A model generated the notes under the pieces. The model was not told the DNA's origin and ran no database searches. It saw only the letters and a program-made list of their open reading frames with translations. Shown here piece after piece: positions 45,900 to 57,751 of a DNA stretch of 64,000 bases (the stretch's first letter is position 1; every line of letters begins with the position of its first letter). This DNA comes from Branchinecta lynchi (lineage: Eukaryota; Arthropoda; Branchiopoda; Anostraca; Branchinectidae): the NCBI GenBank assembly GCA_023053575.1, contig JAKZAP010000018.1, forward strand, positions 9,176,001 to 9,240,000. Direction: 5' to 3'. Position numbers and translations under genes: made by a program.

Positions 45900-46190
45900 G
45901 GATGGATGACTATCCACCTGTACTAAACTACCCTCATATCATATGATTCAAGAAAACCCTATAAGGAGCGCTGCAGCTAAGACGGAATGTATAAATTGCG
46001 CCTCGCGGTTCACACGTTCCGATTATGGAAAGAAATGTAGATATACTAGAACATGTGACAGGACGGCGATGGATCTGTCAGTCTTGATGTGGTATGGCGG
46101 ATCCATTTTTGGTGAACTAGCGCAAACCAGCCTGTCATACACGTACTTTATGAGAGAGAAGATCCGGTTGGAACAAGTCAGTCCATGACG
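45900..46190 (+). other. Unassigned open segment
   Basis: A short frame from 45943 contains CINCASRFTRSDYGKKC and RYTRTCDRTAMD. The cysteine spacing is suggestive but I recognise no family, and no splice sites were convincing. Confidence 0.2.
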
Positions 46191-46225
46191 ACCTGTCGGA
46201 TTTTGCTGGTCGTATGCCGCCTGCC

Positions 46226-46506
46226 CAGGGGCGTCACTGCGAAGTGCTGCGTTTTTCCTTGGAAATAGTCGATTTTTTTCTTGGAAACAATCGATTTTTT
46301 TTTTTTAAACAGTCTTTTTCTTGTAAACATAGTCGATTTGTTCTTAAAAATAATGGTTTTTCTTAAAATCAACCGATTTTTTGTCAATATCATCGTTTTT
46401 TCTCTGTAATAGTCGTTTTATCTGCAAAAACTGTCGGTAAAAATGACCAGCCAGTCGGTAAATACCTTGTCCCCCACCCCGAACATTTTGGCTAGTAACG
46501 CCTCTG
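46226..46506. mobile_element. CAGGGGCGTCAC MITE, copy 2
   Basis: CAGGGGCGTCACT and GCTAGTAACGCCTCTG bound 281 bases. The flanks CGCCTGCC (46218-46225) and CGTCTGCC (46507-46514) form an 8-bp duplication with one difference. The interior has nine or so T-rich units of about 20 bases. It fits hAT. Confidence 0.88.
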
Positions 46507-46834
46507 CGTCTGCCCTTATAGGCTCCCAGGGTACGCGGGATACTAGTTTAGGGTACTCGTAGGATACGAGGTTCCACACATTTAAAAATACCCATATTAA
46601 AACCAACAAATCTTCTCGAGGTACAGGAAAAACAAAATAATAATCACTTCTTCACATAAAACAAGCATAAAAAAAAATAGAAGCAATGTTTTCTAATTAA
46701 AATAAATAATGAAATAGAAAAAATATTCTTCTAGCTCCTACTTTTCCTTCTTTTCGCGATTGTTTAACTGCTAATACTTGCTATTGTCTTACTTTTCTAG
46801 TTACTGCAACTGACTCCCATTTTCCAGCTTAAGC

Positions 46835-46925
46835 GGCTTGAGCCTGAAGAGGATCCTTGCCTAGAAGGGCCGAAATATAGTTCTAACAAAATGCAGCTGA
46901 ATTACCCGTTTTGCACCGTCAATAT
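46835..46925 (+). mobile_element. Fragment of the AAGGGCCGAAATAT family
   Basis: TTGAGCCTGAAGAGGATCCT, TGCCTAGAAGGGCCGAAATA, AATGCAGCTGA and the end TTACCCGTTTTGCACCGTCA. The last part is the terminus of the element at 33054-33210. Confidence 0.65.
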
Positions 46926-47931
46926 GACTCTCAACCCCCTCTAACGAGCAACGAGGATTCAACTCAGGTAAGTTCGTAGCTACTGTTTGCTTAGAGCTTT
47001 CCCGCTTACATAAATGTTAAGTTGTCCGTAGTCTGTGTATTTGTTTTACAAGTAGAATGTTTCCGTGGACTATTTCTTTAATCAGCAATCTCCTCCGTTT
47101 TCCAGCTTTCCTAAGATTGTTTTTCACAGATCGTCTTATTTGAAGCTGTTTTGTAGATGTTGTTCAGGTAGGTACGCCAATCTCCACTATAATACTTCAT
47201 TTGGAATAGTGATTGTTTGATATGGTATTTAGACGATAAGGTATTATATGCGCTTTCATCAATGTTTCCATATGGGTATGGGGTTGTATGCAAAGCTACC
47301 AGATAGTCTACAGTTTAAAGTCTGGTGATGCTTTGTTGTACAGTGAAGAACATACACCTATATTGATTTGAAATAAACCCCGCCGTTTATGTTAATTATG
47401 ATTCGTATTTACCTGTCTCCGGATAAGAAGAATAATAATCATAAAAATAATATGAAGAAGAAAAGGAAAGTCCTTGAAAGAAAAGTACAAGTATTAACAA
47501 ACGTGGATAAGGGTTTTATGTTTGATCTGGTTCAATAAAGGTCGCTCAACTTACCGGGTCTACTGTTGGAGGGGAGAGGGGCTCCAAACTGAACAGGTCT
47601 TTATGTACTTACCTTCTAGAATGTTATAGTTGTAAAGGCTTGCACGTGTTTTTAGGTCTTTCATCTGCAGGATGCAGAAATATTTTTAAGAAATAAAAAC
47701 CAAAAAGTTATTTGCTATTTTAGAATGAACATGCACAAGCACCCTATTTGACAAAGCTCCGCCGCATCAACCCTATCAACAAACGAGAATCCGCTATGTG
47801 AAATGCTTATTAGACGGTCTATAAGTGACCTGCACAGCTGCTTCTTGTTCGAAAGTCGGAGAACTGTGTCTGAGCTTCAGCATGACTTAATCATTCCATC
47901 TTGCAAACGTCTTATTGTATTTCGCATGCTC

Positions 47932-48796
47932 AACAAGACCAAAGGTCCCGATAGGATCCCAAAAATGTAATATTTGATCCAGACAATTGCGTCTTGTAGA
48001 TATTCAGTCTTCGCCAGACTCCTTGAATATTTTTACTATTAATCATCTGCTATACGTCATATCTACTTTGACGAAATTGATCGACACTTCCTGCCTTACT
48101 TCTGCCAAATTTCCGGTTTGGGCCGGATTCCGGGTGAACTAGTTGTCCGGCAAAAGGTAAAGCTCAGAACCACTTCAGCATATCTTCTTACCCCTATATC
48201 GAATCTCTAATCAACTTCATTTAACTTTTAACAAAATTGTCAGGTTTTGGACGGGTTTTGGGCGAACTCTTTGTCCGGGTAAACAATAATCTTCATATGC
48301 GGATAGCCTCCAACTTTTACTTTTAACAAATTTTCCGGTTTGGGCCGGAATCCGGACGAAATACTTGTCCGGTCAGAAAATGATTGTTATATACGGATTC
48401 GTTATGTCTTCTCACTCCTGAATCACAACATTCAATCTACTCCAAATAAAAAAAAAATCTTTTAGCAACTTTTCCGGTTTCGCCAGATTCCGGACGAACT
48501 AATTATCCGGCAAGAAAATAAGTTTCAGATATGGATTCAGTATGTCATCTTACCCCCAATCTACTGTCCATTAGCTTTATAAAACTATTTTTTTTTGTCC
48601 CCTAATCTGACCCCTAAAAAGAAAGCGATGGGACCCATCTACGAACTTGACCTGTACCTTGAACTGTACCTTGACCTAATGGATCCTCACAGTAAGTTTT
48701 TATCTTCGAGAATTGTCGTGGTAACAGACGGACGGACGGAAGGACAACTTTACCAAGTCATAAGTATCCCATCACTTACGTTTTGGGATCCCAAAA
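47932..48796 (-). mobile_element. GGGATCCCA-ended element, minus-strand copy with both ends
   Basis: It opens AACAAGACCAAAGGTCCCGA then TAGGATCCCA and closes with ATCACTTACGTTTTGGGATC then CCAAAA, the reverse of the left end at 14792. The internal units (CCGGTTTxGGCCGGATTCCG, AACTAxTTGTCCGG) are the reverse of the plus-strand copies. Confidence 0.82.
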
Positions 48797-49321
48797 GTAG
48801 ACAGCTTTCAATCACTCCCGATCCCCCGACAATCTAACCTGGTTTGAGTTTTAGTGTAATTTTAGTAGAATATGCATTGGTTATATTTTATTTTTAATAT
48901 TTTTTCCTTGTTCAGATGGCTGTTTCCGCCTTTATAGGAGTAATGGGTGTTCTGTTTCACGAATGTTTGTTATTGGGAAGAATAGTAATCAGTTAATGAG
49001 TCCACTTCCTACTTGGCTACAAAAAAGTCCCCTGGACGGTCGGTAAAACTCGCATTTTCAGCGCTACACTAAATACCAGGCTAGCATAAGTTGTGAAATT
49101 GCTCGCCTGCAAAAGGCGCCTATACTAATCATAATAGGACAGAAATTCTGAAGCCGTGGTAATACCTACGATGATGGTAAAAGAAAACACAAACACTTTT
49201 AATATTCGTAGCACAGAACAGCCAATTTCCTTCAACCATCTTCCTATTCCCTCCGATTAATCCATCTCTAACCCACCTATACGCAACTTCCTGGACCGCT
49301 GGCATATACTTCTTTTATCTA

Positions 49322-49483
49322 CACACTGTAAAAATAAAATCTTGCAGCATTGCTACTGGGATTAATCTTGTCTCTAAAAAGATAATCTTATCTCTAATTC
49401 GGATTAATCTTATCTCAGTAGAGATAAAACTAATCCCAGAAGCAGTTAACTTTAATCCTTACTCGCTGGAACTTTTTACAGTG
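49322..49483. mobile_element. Small TIR element, CACTGTAAAAA ends, TA target
   Basis: The left CACACTGTAAAAA and right TTTTTACAGTG are inverted, flanked by TA at 49320-49321 and 49484-49485. The interior repeats GGATTAATCTTATCTC and its inverse. The TA duplication suggests Tc1/mariner-type mobility, but TA flanks occur often by chance. Confidence 0.6.
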
Positions 49484-50289
49484 TAGAACGGATCGATGTT
49501 TAGAATGTGTATGTCGAGGTAGTGCCAAGGCGTGTATCCTCGTTTGCTATTAGTCCATGCACACGCCTTCCCCGTAATCAGCTCCTAATTTCTATGAGAC
49601 GGTTTTGTAACATAGAAGCATCGATCTTCCCCCATCCATTTTGTTCCCGCATTTCTGCAGGATGGCAAGCGGGGCCAGCGACGTCCGAGGCGCTTGTGGA
49701 CACCCGCAGTGGTGGCTAGATCCGGTTTTCCGACGCCACGGCTCATTGGCTCCCGGATAGCCTCAGGAAACATGAGCCATTGAACAATATGATTGCCGCG
49801 GGGAATAGAAGTTCACGGATATAGGATTTTTGGTTTGAGGCCAAAACTGGTGAAATATAATGGATGAATAAGGAACTGACAGGACAGATATCGAGTGGAA
49901 TGAAACACAGGGCGAAAGCGGGGGAAAGGAATGATCGACGATTTGGGATCGGTTTTCTCGGAAAATAAGAGGGAAATGTCTTAGTAATTTCTTCTTCGGT
50001 AACCATCCGGGCGAAACCGAGTTGGCTTAGTAAAGCTATAAAGCACGCGCAGCCTTATACAATTTCGCTTGCAAAATTCATGTCACTATAGAGAAACCTG
50101 CATGCGAAACTTCAAAATTTCGTAGCAAAGGAGGAAATTCGCATCCGACTGTAAAACCGAGTTTCAATGTACCTGAAGTGTATCACGAGACATTGTCGAA
50201 GGTGTATTCACCATAATATTTGAGATGGATTATCCACGAAGATTAACCTGTAGTCTCAAGTGTGACGCTACCCGAACATAGCCACTTTC

Positions 50290-50420
50290 AGGCTGAATTT
50301 AGATCAGATTAGATTAGATTTCTTTTACACATGTATACAAATATTTTGCAGTACCTGCTAAGAAACCCCCAAAGGGTTTGTTGGCCGCAGGTGGCAGTCT
50401 TCTCTATTCTACATAATGTG
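50290..50420 (-). mobile_element. Retroposon 3' end, minus strand
   Basis: GATCAGATTAGATTAGATTT (an AATCT-type tail on the minus strand) precedes CAAATATTTTGCAGTACCTG and GGCCGCAGGTGGCAG. The tail resembles that at 14540-14600. Confidence 0.55.
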
Positions 50421-50483
50421 GTAACACTAATTTTACATTATTCTACATGCCATTCATACACGGCTCATACATATACAAAAAAC

Positions 50484-50730
50484 TGAGGGGTTACCCACTC
50501 ATCGGCACCTGCTGTACGCCCTACCCCGGCACCGGCGAGCACCGACATAAATCAGTGGTTCCGGCACCGGTGCCGTCCATAAATTGTGCGGTTTTGCTTC
50601 TGAACATGCTAATGTAACGTTCTGACACGTGGCAATCGGTGCCGGCTTATGTCAGGTGGTGCCGGCACCGGCTGGGCACCGTAGCACCGGACACCTGCTG
50701 TACACTACAGTCGAGAGTGGGCAGTCCCTG
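50484..50730. mobile_element. CGAGGGG-family MITE, full-length copy with GGCACCGG core
   Basis: The left end TGAGGGGTTACCCACTC and right end GAGAGTGGGCAGTCCCTG are inverted. The subterminal CACCTGCTGTACxC is inverted too. The interior is dense in GGCACCGG palindromes and carries TTCTGACACGTGGCAATCGG. Confidence 0.75.
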
Positions 50731-51309
50731 GGCAGAATAGACTAGTTGATATTGCGAGGTCAAGGTGATGTAGGGGAAACACGCCTGTTTTGTCTATGTC
50801 CTTCGACGGTAGGGGCATAGATGTTCAGCTAGTGCTTTATGGGTGTTTGGTGAGGGGCTTAAATCATGTTTAGTTAGCAAATTTTCCCGAGAGCATTGGC
50901 GACCGGGGGGGGGGTCAGGCATTCGTTCTGAGGGCTCGCAGTTTCTTCATCACTTCGAGATATCATTCATACATTCATTTATTCATACTACACACACTAC
51001 ATAACATAAATATAAGCCAAGAAACACGACCCCCTGAAGCTATCTTGTTGGGAATTTGGTGTATAGTGTAGGTATAGAGCTCTTGATTATAGGTCTGTTC
51101 ATAATGTTTCACGGTTCCTTCGCCCTTCGAGCTGCAGGTGTTGGATGGAAGACGAAAGGGATCGGTTGCCATTCCATTCAAAGGGCAAGAAAACTGTTTA
51201 TAAGTTGCAGGGACTGGGACTTAACTTATAATTCAGATCTGTCCGCAGAATCGAGACGGGAGGACATAGATTGGTAATGCTGTTTTAGATAGCATGAGGG
51301 CAGACAGTT

Positions 51310-51665
51310 TACCGCTTGTGCCAGGAGAAAATATATTGGTAAGGGAAAATGGAAGAACTGTACTTACCTTTGCCCTGTGAGTGATATGGGTAATGGGAGT
51401 TCGGTTCATCTAGTGTGTGAATGCAAGAAATGAGGGAGTGAAGATATGGAGAGCATGTTTTCAATGAGGGATATATAGTGAATATGATTCAAGATAAATG
51501 TTTTCCAAGTGTTAACATTTGGGACGATTAATGAGGTTTACGATGGACCATGAAACATGGCTCTTATATTAGGGGATCAAGATCGTATATTAGTGTTTAT
51601 TTTATTTTTATTTTTGTGCCTTTGGCCTCTGTATTTTTGTGCATTAAATCTATTTAATTAATTCA
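51310..51665 (+). mobile_element. LINE remnant: C-terminal knuckle and 3' UTR
   Basis: At about 51355-51440 the plus strand reads NCTYLCPVSDMGNGSSVHLV then CECKK and stop, a C-x3-C...H-x3-C knuckle (the second half as H-L-V-C). The 3' UTR contains TTTTGTGCCTTTGGCCTCTG and ends GTGCATTAAATC then TATTTAATTAATTC. Confidence 0.6.
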
Positions 51666-51839
51666 TAGCACTGTACCAATCAGATGTGTATTTTACCGCG
51701 TACCCATTTTGTGGAGTGTTGGAACATTGTTCGTTAAATACTCCTGAATATTGTTCGATAATGGTATGTTTAGCCGAGGAAAATTGCAACTGAGTCGCAA
51801 TAATTGTAATCTGTCTTGTGTTGAACCAGTTAGCACGTG

Positions 51840-52250
51840 GGAAGGACTTGGATAATAACTGTGGGCCTTGTCTCCTCTATGCCGAGGTGCTTGGTTTACC
51901 TTACCTTAATTTGCAGTTTACTTCGGAGCGACTAAGGTCCATGATGGGTCTATTATGCTCCCTGAAACCAGTGGATTTTGTAAAAGATTAACCTCTGAAC
52001 GAAGATCCAGTTGCGACATGGGCTTGGGAGGAAAGGGGTTTGGTTTCAAGTATGGGAAGTAAGTGTTTTGGTGAGTTCCGGATGCTGGGTAGATTCTTGA
52101 AGCTTGCTATGACCCACCGTGAACTATTTTTATAGAAGTTGATTTTTGGTTTGTTTTCGGAGTGTATGATATTTTGTTTTTTGTTACTGTGTTATGTTTC
52201 CCGCCTTGGCCCTTTGGCTTTATTGGGAATAAATTCATTCATTAATTCAT
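51840..52250 (+). mobile_element. LINE remnant: 3' end with (ATTC)n tail
   Basis: A short frame NCGPCLLYAEVLGLPYLNLQ precedes stops. The 3' UTR CCCGCCTTGGCCCTTTGGCT then TTATTGGGAATAAATTC ends in ATTCATTCATTAATTC. The UTR motif 'GGCCCTTxGGCTTT' is shared with 40990, 51625 and 62190, so these belong to one LINE clade. Confidence 0.55.
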
Positions 52251-52313
52251 GGTTACCGACCAAAGACCTCGCCAACAGAGGAAAATAACACTAGGAAGTT
52301 TGACAGAATCAAA

Positions 52314-52658
52314 GCAAAATAACACTAGGAAGCAGCGCCAAGACTTACGCTTCCCATGTTTTCCAATGGGCCATACTCGTAGCGCCGCCCACTGCGCTTG
52401 TGGCATTTAATGCGACACAAAGTTGCTGGTTAGAAATTTCTAGTAAAGCAAAGGTGCGGTCTGCACACACCAATAAAACAAACAACGGAGGCTGTATCAT
52501 TTTTGTGTGCTATGCTCAGGATATGAAGTTATCGGAGCCAGCACTGGTGAACGACAGAATGAGTTTCAGTGGGGACGTTCTCTATCGCTAGTGGTGCTAG
52601 TATCGCCTTTATTCGAGTGTGTGCCAAGTCTTGGTGCTACTCCCTAGTGTTATTTTGC
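52314..52658. mobile_element. TIR element, GCAAAATAACACTAGG ends
   Basis: GCAAAATAACACTAGG, AGCAGCGCCAAGACTT at the left are inverted at the right as CCAAGTCTTGGTGCTACTCC, CTAGTGTTATTTTGC. Imperfect inverted repeats of about 38 bases. A solitary partial left end (GAAAATAACACTAGGAAG) lies just upstream at 52280. Confidence 0.75.
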
Positions 52659-52714
52659 TCTGCTCACCAACGACGTCACCAAATATTCCGCGGTTACGCG
52701 ACCACCTAGTCCTG

Positions 52715-52960
52715 GAGCTTGATGGAATGAGGAGCTTTTGTCTCTTGGAGCTTTTGTCAACTTTATTTCATGAGGGGCTGTCTGAATGAAAAGTAACCCT
52801 TTTTGAGCGAAATTACTCTGTTAGATCGCATGAATGAAACAAAGTCCAATAGGACTCTCACTGACAGAAAGAAGGCATTCCAGGTGATTTGGTTAGGGAC
52901 AGTTTTACCACAGGGAAAGTATAGACATAGACCCGTTTTACCTAGAGAAACATAGGGCAA
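52715..52960. repeat. Dispersed duplication shared with 54835-55070
   Basis: CTCTTGGAGCTTTTGT, CGAAATTACTCTGTTAGATxG, CAAAxTCCxxTAGGAxTCTCACxGA, AGAAAGAAGGxATTCCAGGTG and AGGGACAGTTTxxCCAC are shared in order with 54835-55070. Probably two copies of an unnamed element. Confidence 0.75.
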
Positions 52961-52979
52961 GGCAAGTTAGGCGTTCGAC

Positions 52980-54245
52980 AAGTTTGACCTTAACCGAATC
53001 CAGTATCTGTATCCAATTCAGTGAAAAAGGGGATTCGTACATGCCCTAAACGAGCCTTTACTGGCTTGTATGTGCACATTCTCAGTTTCTTAAAGTTTAA
53101 CTGAAAAGCCAACTTATTTTTGTATCATTCAGTTGAATTCACTACATTATTTCGATTGTGTGTAGGGATTTTTGTTTTTCACTATTTGCTCTGGTATGAC
53201 GTTCAGAATATGGCTGTCCTCACAACGCAAAATTCTACTATGACGCGGAAAATTTAGATTTCAGTAAAAATGCTGATTTTCAGTCGCCAGTCGTGAGCTA
53301 GATGACCACTGCTCACGGCGTGAACACTATTTTTCGTAAATACCTTTAGGTCAAGCATAAACACAGGTACAAAGGGATAGAGGTACCGAAAATCCGACAT
53401 GGAAATTCCACTATTTGAAAATTGACTGGAGTAAGCCATTTTCGTTGGATCTTCAAGCCTCTTTAAGTAAATAAGTGAAGGGTACCTAGACTATCCTATC
53501 TCAGCCCTTTTCAGTTAAACTTTAAAGGAGTTGATTGATGAGTTGCGTGTTTATAGGTCACCCACCTTCGAGAGTTTAGAAGGTTTTTTGTAAAGAAAAT
53601 GTACAATCGTGTGCACAATAATCGCTACTATCGGCTGGTAGTGGTTTCTCCCCCTTTTTCCGCTAGCTAAATCAGTTCCTTTAGGTGTTGGTACGTCTGG
53701 CTGAAAGCTAAGTGCGATGTTTTTTAGTAATGACATATTTATTATGAACGTCCGTTTGCAAAAAATGATTAACATACATACAGTGCACAACAAAAACATT
53801 CTCATCCCATTTATAAACACTTTTTACATTTTATAGTACAGGTTTATACACATAAATACATGCCGTCAAAGCACCTTACATGCTGGTAATAAAAATTAAG
53901 TAGAAAGAGAATCCTATAACGTCGTCCTTGCTTCACTCGGTTCTGCACCCCTCTTCTTCTTTTGGAGCAGGGAATGGTGGGTGGGGGAGGGATTCCCGAA
54001 TCCTTACTCACTTATCCATAATCTAGTTCAGAGCCACCATTCAGTTAATTCCTGATATTCCCCACAATTATCATCACCATCATCAACGTGTAACTAAAAT
54101 TCAGCCAGGATACATATCAGTTATATTCCTTAAACGGAAAAAAGCTACCTTTCAGTTTGAAAAGCGAAAGCTTGTCGTTTCTGATTAAAATATGGATCTA
54201 TTGCACTACCTCTGTGTGATGAATGTTGACAATGAAGCGAGGGCG
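52980..54245. other. No gene recognised
   Basis: Open frames of 60-90 codons on the minus strand (53254-53439, 53551-53820) lack recognisable domains. No terminal repeats were found. Confidence 0.35.
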
Positions 54246-54251
54246 AAAAAC

Positions 54252-54508
54252 GGTGTCGATTAAATTGTATCGGAGTGCCATACAGTCGTGACATCACACC
54301 CATCTTATCTATTTTACCTCAGAAAACGAAAAATTGTAGTTTATTTCTATCGGTGAATATATATATTTGAATACAAATATAGAGCCGAGTGCTTTTACAT
54401 TTATAGAACGACCTAGGGGCAATCAAATGCTATGTTCGGTCCTCAATCACACGACGTCACTATATACGTCACGACTGTATGGAATTCCGATACAACTTAG
54501 TCGACGCC
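54252..54508. mobile_element. Inverted-repeat element with arms of about 41 bp
   Basis: GGTGTCGATTAAATTGTATC then GGAGTGCCATACAGTCGTGA and CAT at 54252-54294 are inverted at about 54466-54508 (ACGTCACGACTGTATGGAAT then TCCGATACAACTTAGTCGAC and GCC). About six mismatches. The spacer is about 170 bases and has no open frame. Confidence 0.75.
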
Positions 54509-54744
54509 AGACAACTGGGTGAGACCACCGGACAAGAGACTAATCCGATTGGAGCGCTTGAACTGGTCAATTCTGGTAACCAAATCACTGATAAAGGTTA
54601 TTCAACTGACTCGAGACTTGACTATGAACTCATCGTTTTTGTTTCGATAAAACTATGTCCCGACTTGCGTCCTATCAACTCGAGGGACAACTGAATTCAT
54701 ATCAAATAACAGGTTTCGGGAGTCCTTTTCATCTAGTTGACAAG

Positions 54745-55070
54745 AACTGTCACTTGCTACCCAAGGGTTGGTCCTTTTGTCCTCCGTGTCTTTCATACCC
54801 AGACCAAGCACCAAATAGTCCTGAAGCTTCAATAGAGATGGGAATGGGAGCTTCTGACTCTTGGAGCTTTTGTTGATAACTTTATCTCGGGAGGGTCTGT
54901 ATGAATAGAAAATTACCCCTTATTTTTACCGAAATTACTCTGTTAGATGGGATGAATAAGACAAAATCCGTTAGGATTCTCACCGATTAGAAAGAAGGGA
55001 ATCCAGGTGATTTAGGGACAGTTTCCCACAATTAAAGTCCGTACAGAGACCCTTCTCAATTAGAAATGCC
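54745..55070. repeat. Second copies of two dispersed repeats
   Basis: 54745-54810 repeats 39365-39430 almost exactly; 54835-55070 repeats 52715-52960. Their adjacency here suggests a larger composite element of which the other sites retain parts. Confidence 0.7.
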
Positions 55071-56630
55071 ATAGTCAGTCCAGATATATTTCAAGAAAAT
55101 AGTATCACTGGGGGAGAACATACCTCAGTAGCTCGATGCAGTGTTTAGGAGATAACAGGTTGTACTTGTGCGATTAGAAGAAAGGTTAGGCCAGGCAGAA
55201 CAACGCTAATCACGCCAATCTAGCCCGCCGCTCAGGCGGTTGCTTTAACCAAGAGCGGATAAGCAAATCCGCATTTGAGTCCTGTAAATACTGAGCGGGT
55301 GCTTATACCCAGGACCTTGTATACAATTTGTTTTGTATAGAGAGTTAGTGTACTGAACGTTGCAGAGAATGAAGAAGTCCGGATACGAAAAAATTTATAA
55401 TTGGGGCAAGGATGAATTGCAAGAAGCGAGAGATGGATGTTTTATCCGTCTCATATCGTCGTTAGAAAGCGAGACAAATAAATGATAGTATTAGAAGTAT
55501 TGGAAGTTCCAGTAGTATTAGAAGTTCTTGATTAAACCATCCGTTCTTGCCCTTGCTTAACCTCAAATTATTACGATCGACATGTGTGCGTTGAGCATCA
55601 CTGAAAGAGATCTTTTTTGGAATTCGGTCGTTTCTCAGTTATATAGAATTACTTTTACTCTTAATGCAACGTAAATAGTCAACTGGAAAATCGCATCATT
55701 TATTTGCCTCGCTTTCTAGTGGCGACCTGAAAGGGTCTACTGCAAGTGGCGTCCGTAGTTAGAATTACAGTAAGTTTATTCTGTTGCACCAGTTTCATGC
55801 GCAGCCTAATGAATACAGAACTTGGCTCGAATCCGAAGGGAAAGAAGTTGAAAGAGTAATATAACACAAGAGACTAATACATAATAGTTTTAATTATAGA
55901 TCCATGAGCCCATGATCTGTTGTTCATGGTTATTCACGGGGGCCTTCCAATAGCGTGATTTCTCGGTCATCTTCTTCCCCATTAGAAGTTTCTTTTTGAC
56001 AAAAAAAAGATGGCCCTCTACCATCTGATTTGATTTGATTGTTTTTAGAATAAAAGATAACTCAATTGTTTGGAGTGGAACACTTCTGTGACCAAAAAGA
56101 TGCTCATCAGCTCCAAGCCAGGTTTAGTAGAAGAACGTTTCTGCACTCTGCTAGTTAACTTTGAACAGCATCATTTTCGTCAACTAGCAGTAAGCCAAAG
56201 TTGCTAATTAAGAGCTCACAAAAACACCTGAATGGCTGATTTGGGTCCTCATTTTACTTTTTGGCCCAAAATTTAACTGTTCAAAGTTGAATAACGTTCA
56301 AAGAAGCATACCTCCACTGTTCTGGAAAAATCTGACCAAACTAAAAGGAAAGAATGTCGTTCTTTTGAAGGATATCAGCTATAGAAGGACCTCGTGACTA
56401 AGTGAACAACGTTCTACAGGCCCTTGGCAAACGGATATTATATAATATCAAGCGTAATTCTGGGCAATGAATGACGGCTCATTATAACCTAAGTACTCAA
56501 CATGGTATCACAGAAACTTTGTCAAATAAATGCCTCAAACCCTCAACAACATCAACGAACAAAAATCAAAGGCTGGGGAAAGGCACTAGTCCCCACCGTT
56601 CTTTGGTACCACCGCGTAACCATTGCACTT
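55070..56630. other. Region downstream of the Zic stop codon (3' UTR side)
   Basis: On the minus strand AATAAA motifs at about 55775-55780 and 55699-55704 lie 0.85-0.93 kb beyond the stop and could serve polyadenylation. Otherwise no protein was recognised. 56145-56327 shares CAAAGAAGCATACCTC and ACTTTGAACAG with the TIR element at 57353-57541. Confidence 0.4.
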
Positions 56631-56960
56631 CTAGTTCTGAACTAAGTCTGTTTTGAAATACCCTAAGGAATTGGAAGGGTGGTGCATGGGCGGACCTATG
56701 GGTGAATGTTCTGTTGAGGGTGGGGTCGGCATACCCGCCGTTGTTTGGTGCACATACCACTCACTAATGTGGCCGGGATTTGTGAACCCCAGGCCTAATC
56801 CGGGGTGGTTCGGTGGTCTGTTGTGGTTTGACTGAAGTTGGGAGTTTTCGTGGATGCTTGGGGAGGGTGAAGGGGCGGAGTCGGAGTTTGATTCGGCAAT
56901 ACTTTCGTTGTCGTCCGAGTCGCAACCAGAGGAGAGGGGTTGCGGGCTCTTCCCGTGTAC
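56631..56960 (-). CDS. Zic/odd-paired, terminal coding exon (C-terminus)
   Basis: A 330-base exon (109 codons and TAG) after the acceptor CTTTCTATTCAG. It starts with V-H; this His is the second zinc-binding His of finger 5, whose other three ligands are in the exon at 62682-62851, so the two join in phase 0. After VHGKSP comes a Ser/Asp-rich region (SSGCDSDDNESIAESNSDSA), a Pro/Asn stretch, then the conserved ISEWYV motif near residue 64 and a C-terminal tail with MPTPPSTEHSP and a final LVQN. The (S/N)EWYV motif marks Zic proteins from vertebrates to insects. It has no internal methionine start because it is internal to the protein. The exon is clearly GC-richer than its surroundings. It encodes the low-complexity C-terminal region of a nuclear sequence-specific DNA-binding factor. 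Confidence 0.93.
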   Translation of the reverse strand, partial: VHGKSPQPLSSGCDSDDNESIAESNSDSAPSPSPSIHENSQLQSNHNRPPNHPGLGLGFTNPGHISEWYVHQTTAGMPTPPSTEHSPIGPPMHHPSNSLGYFKTDLVQN

Positions 56961-57352
56961 CTGAATAGAAAGAGTGGTTAAAGCAAAAAGGACATTATTG
57001 GTTCTACGTTATGTGTTTTCTATGGTGACGTCTTTTCTAAATACTTACTTCGGCTCCCCCATTGGACAAGAAATACCAAAACGATTAAAATATACAACAT
57101 AAGAGACTCTGAGCTTGCTATTTCTAACCTGAGTAACAAGTACAATTTGGAAATCCAGTCCCACACCTGCAGCATTTAAGCGTATATGTATGTAAACACG
57201 TTCAGTTGTTAGTCACGAAGTTTTCATTTTTTGTTGATTTTTTGTCTCTATGAAAGTGTGATGTTTTCCTTCTGTTTTATTTTATATTTGCCTCTTTGTA
57301 CTCCGACTTTATCTTTCTTGAAATGACGGGTGATAAATAAATAGCATAGAGG

Positions 57353-57541
57353 TATGCTTCTTTTAGTAGTTATTCAACTTTGAGCAGTGCCAGCTCATAC
57401 ACCTTCTGCGACAAAATCAAAATACTGGTCAGTCGTAGTTCATTAAGTATTGCGTAGCACTTCTGAGAGTATTCATGTATTTTTTTTTTTTAATTTTAAC
57501 TGTTTTTAACTTGAGTGTCCAAAGAAGCATACTAGCTCTAC
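57353..57541. mobile_element. TIR element, AGAGGTATGCTTCTTT ends
   Basis: TAGAGGTATGCTTCTTTTAG at the left is inverted at the right as TCCAAAGAAGCATACTAGCT then CTA, with small indels. TTATTCAACTTTGAGCAG near the left end recurs inverted at 56285-56330 (CTGTTCAAAGTTGAATAA), so part of another copy lies downstream of the gene. Confidence 0.65.
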
Positions 57542-57751
57542 TGTACCTCTTAGAGACCAATCTTACTTTTGCCATGGAAAATAATCACATTGAATATTTG
57601 TGGGTTTGCTTGACGTTTGCCCTCGTGTTTGAAGGTTTGGAGTGTGGTAGTTAAATTTTTGGATTAAAATTGTGTATTTTGGAATTTTTGTTGTTCTTGT
57701 TATCTTCTTCGTTTGGTTAACGATGTGCAATCGCATTTCTTGTACTACAGC

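Noticed and set aside
56566..56760. Minus-strand frame starting at a valine codon
   Set aside because: It is an out-of-frame reading over the Zic terminal exon.
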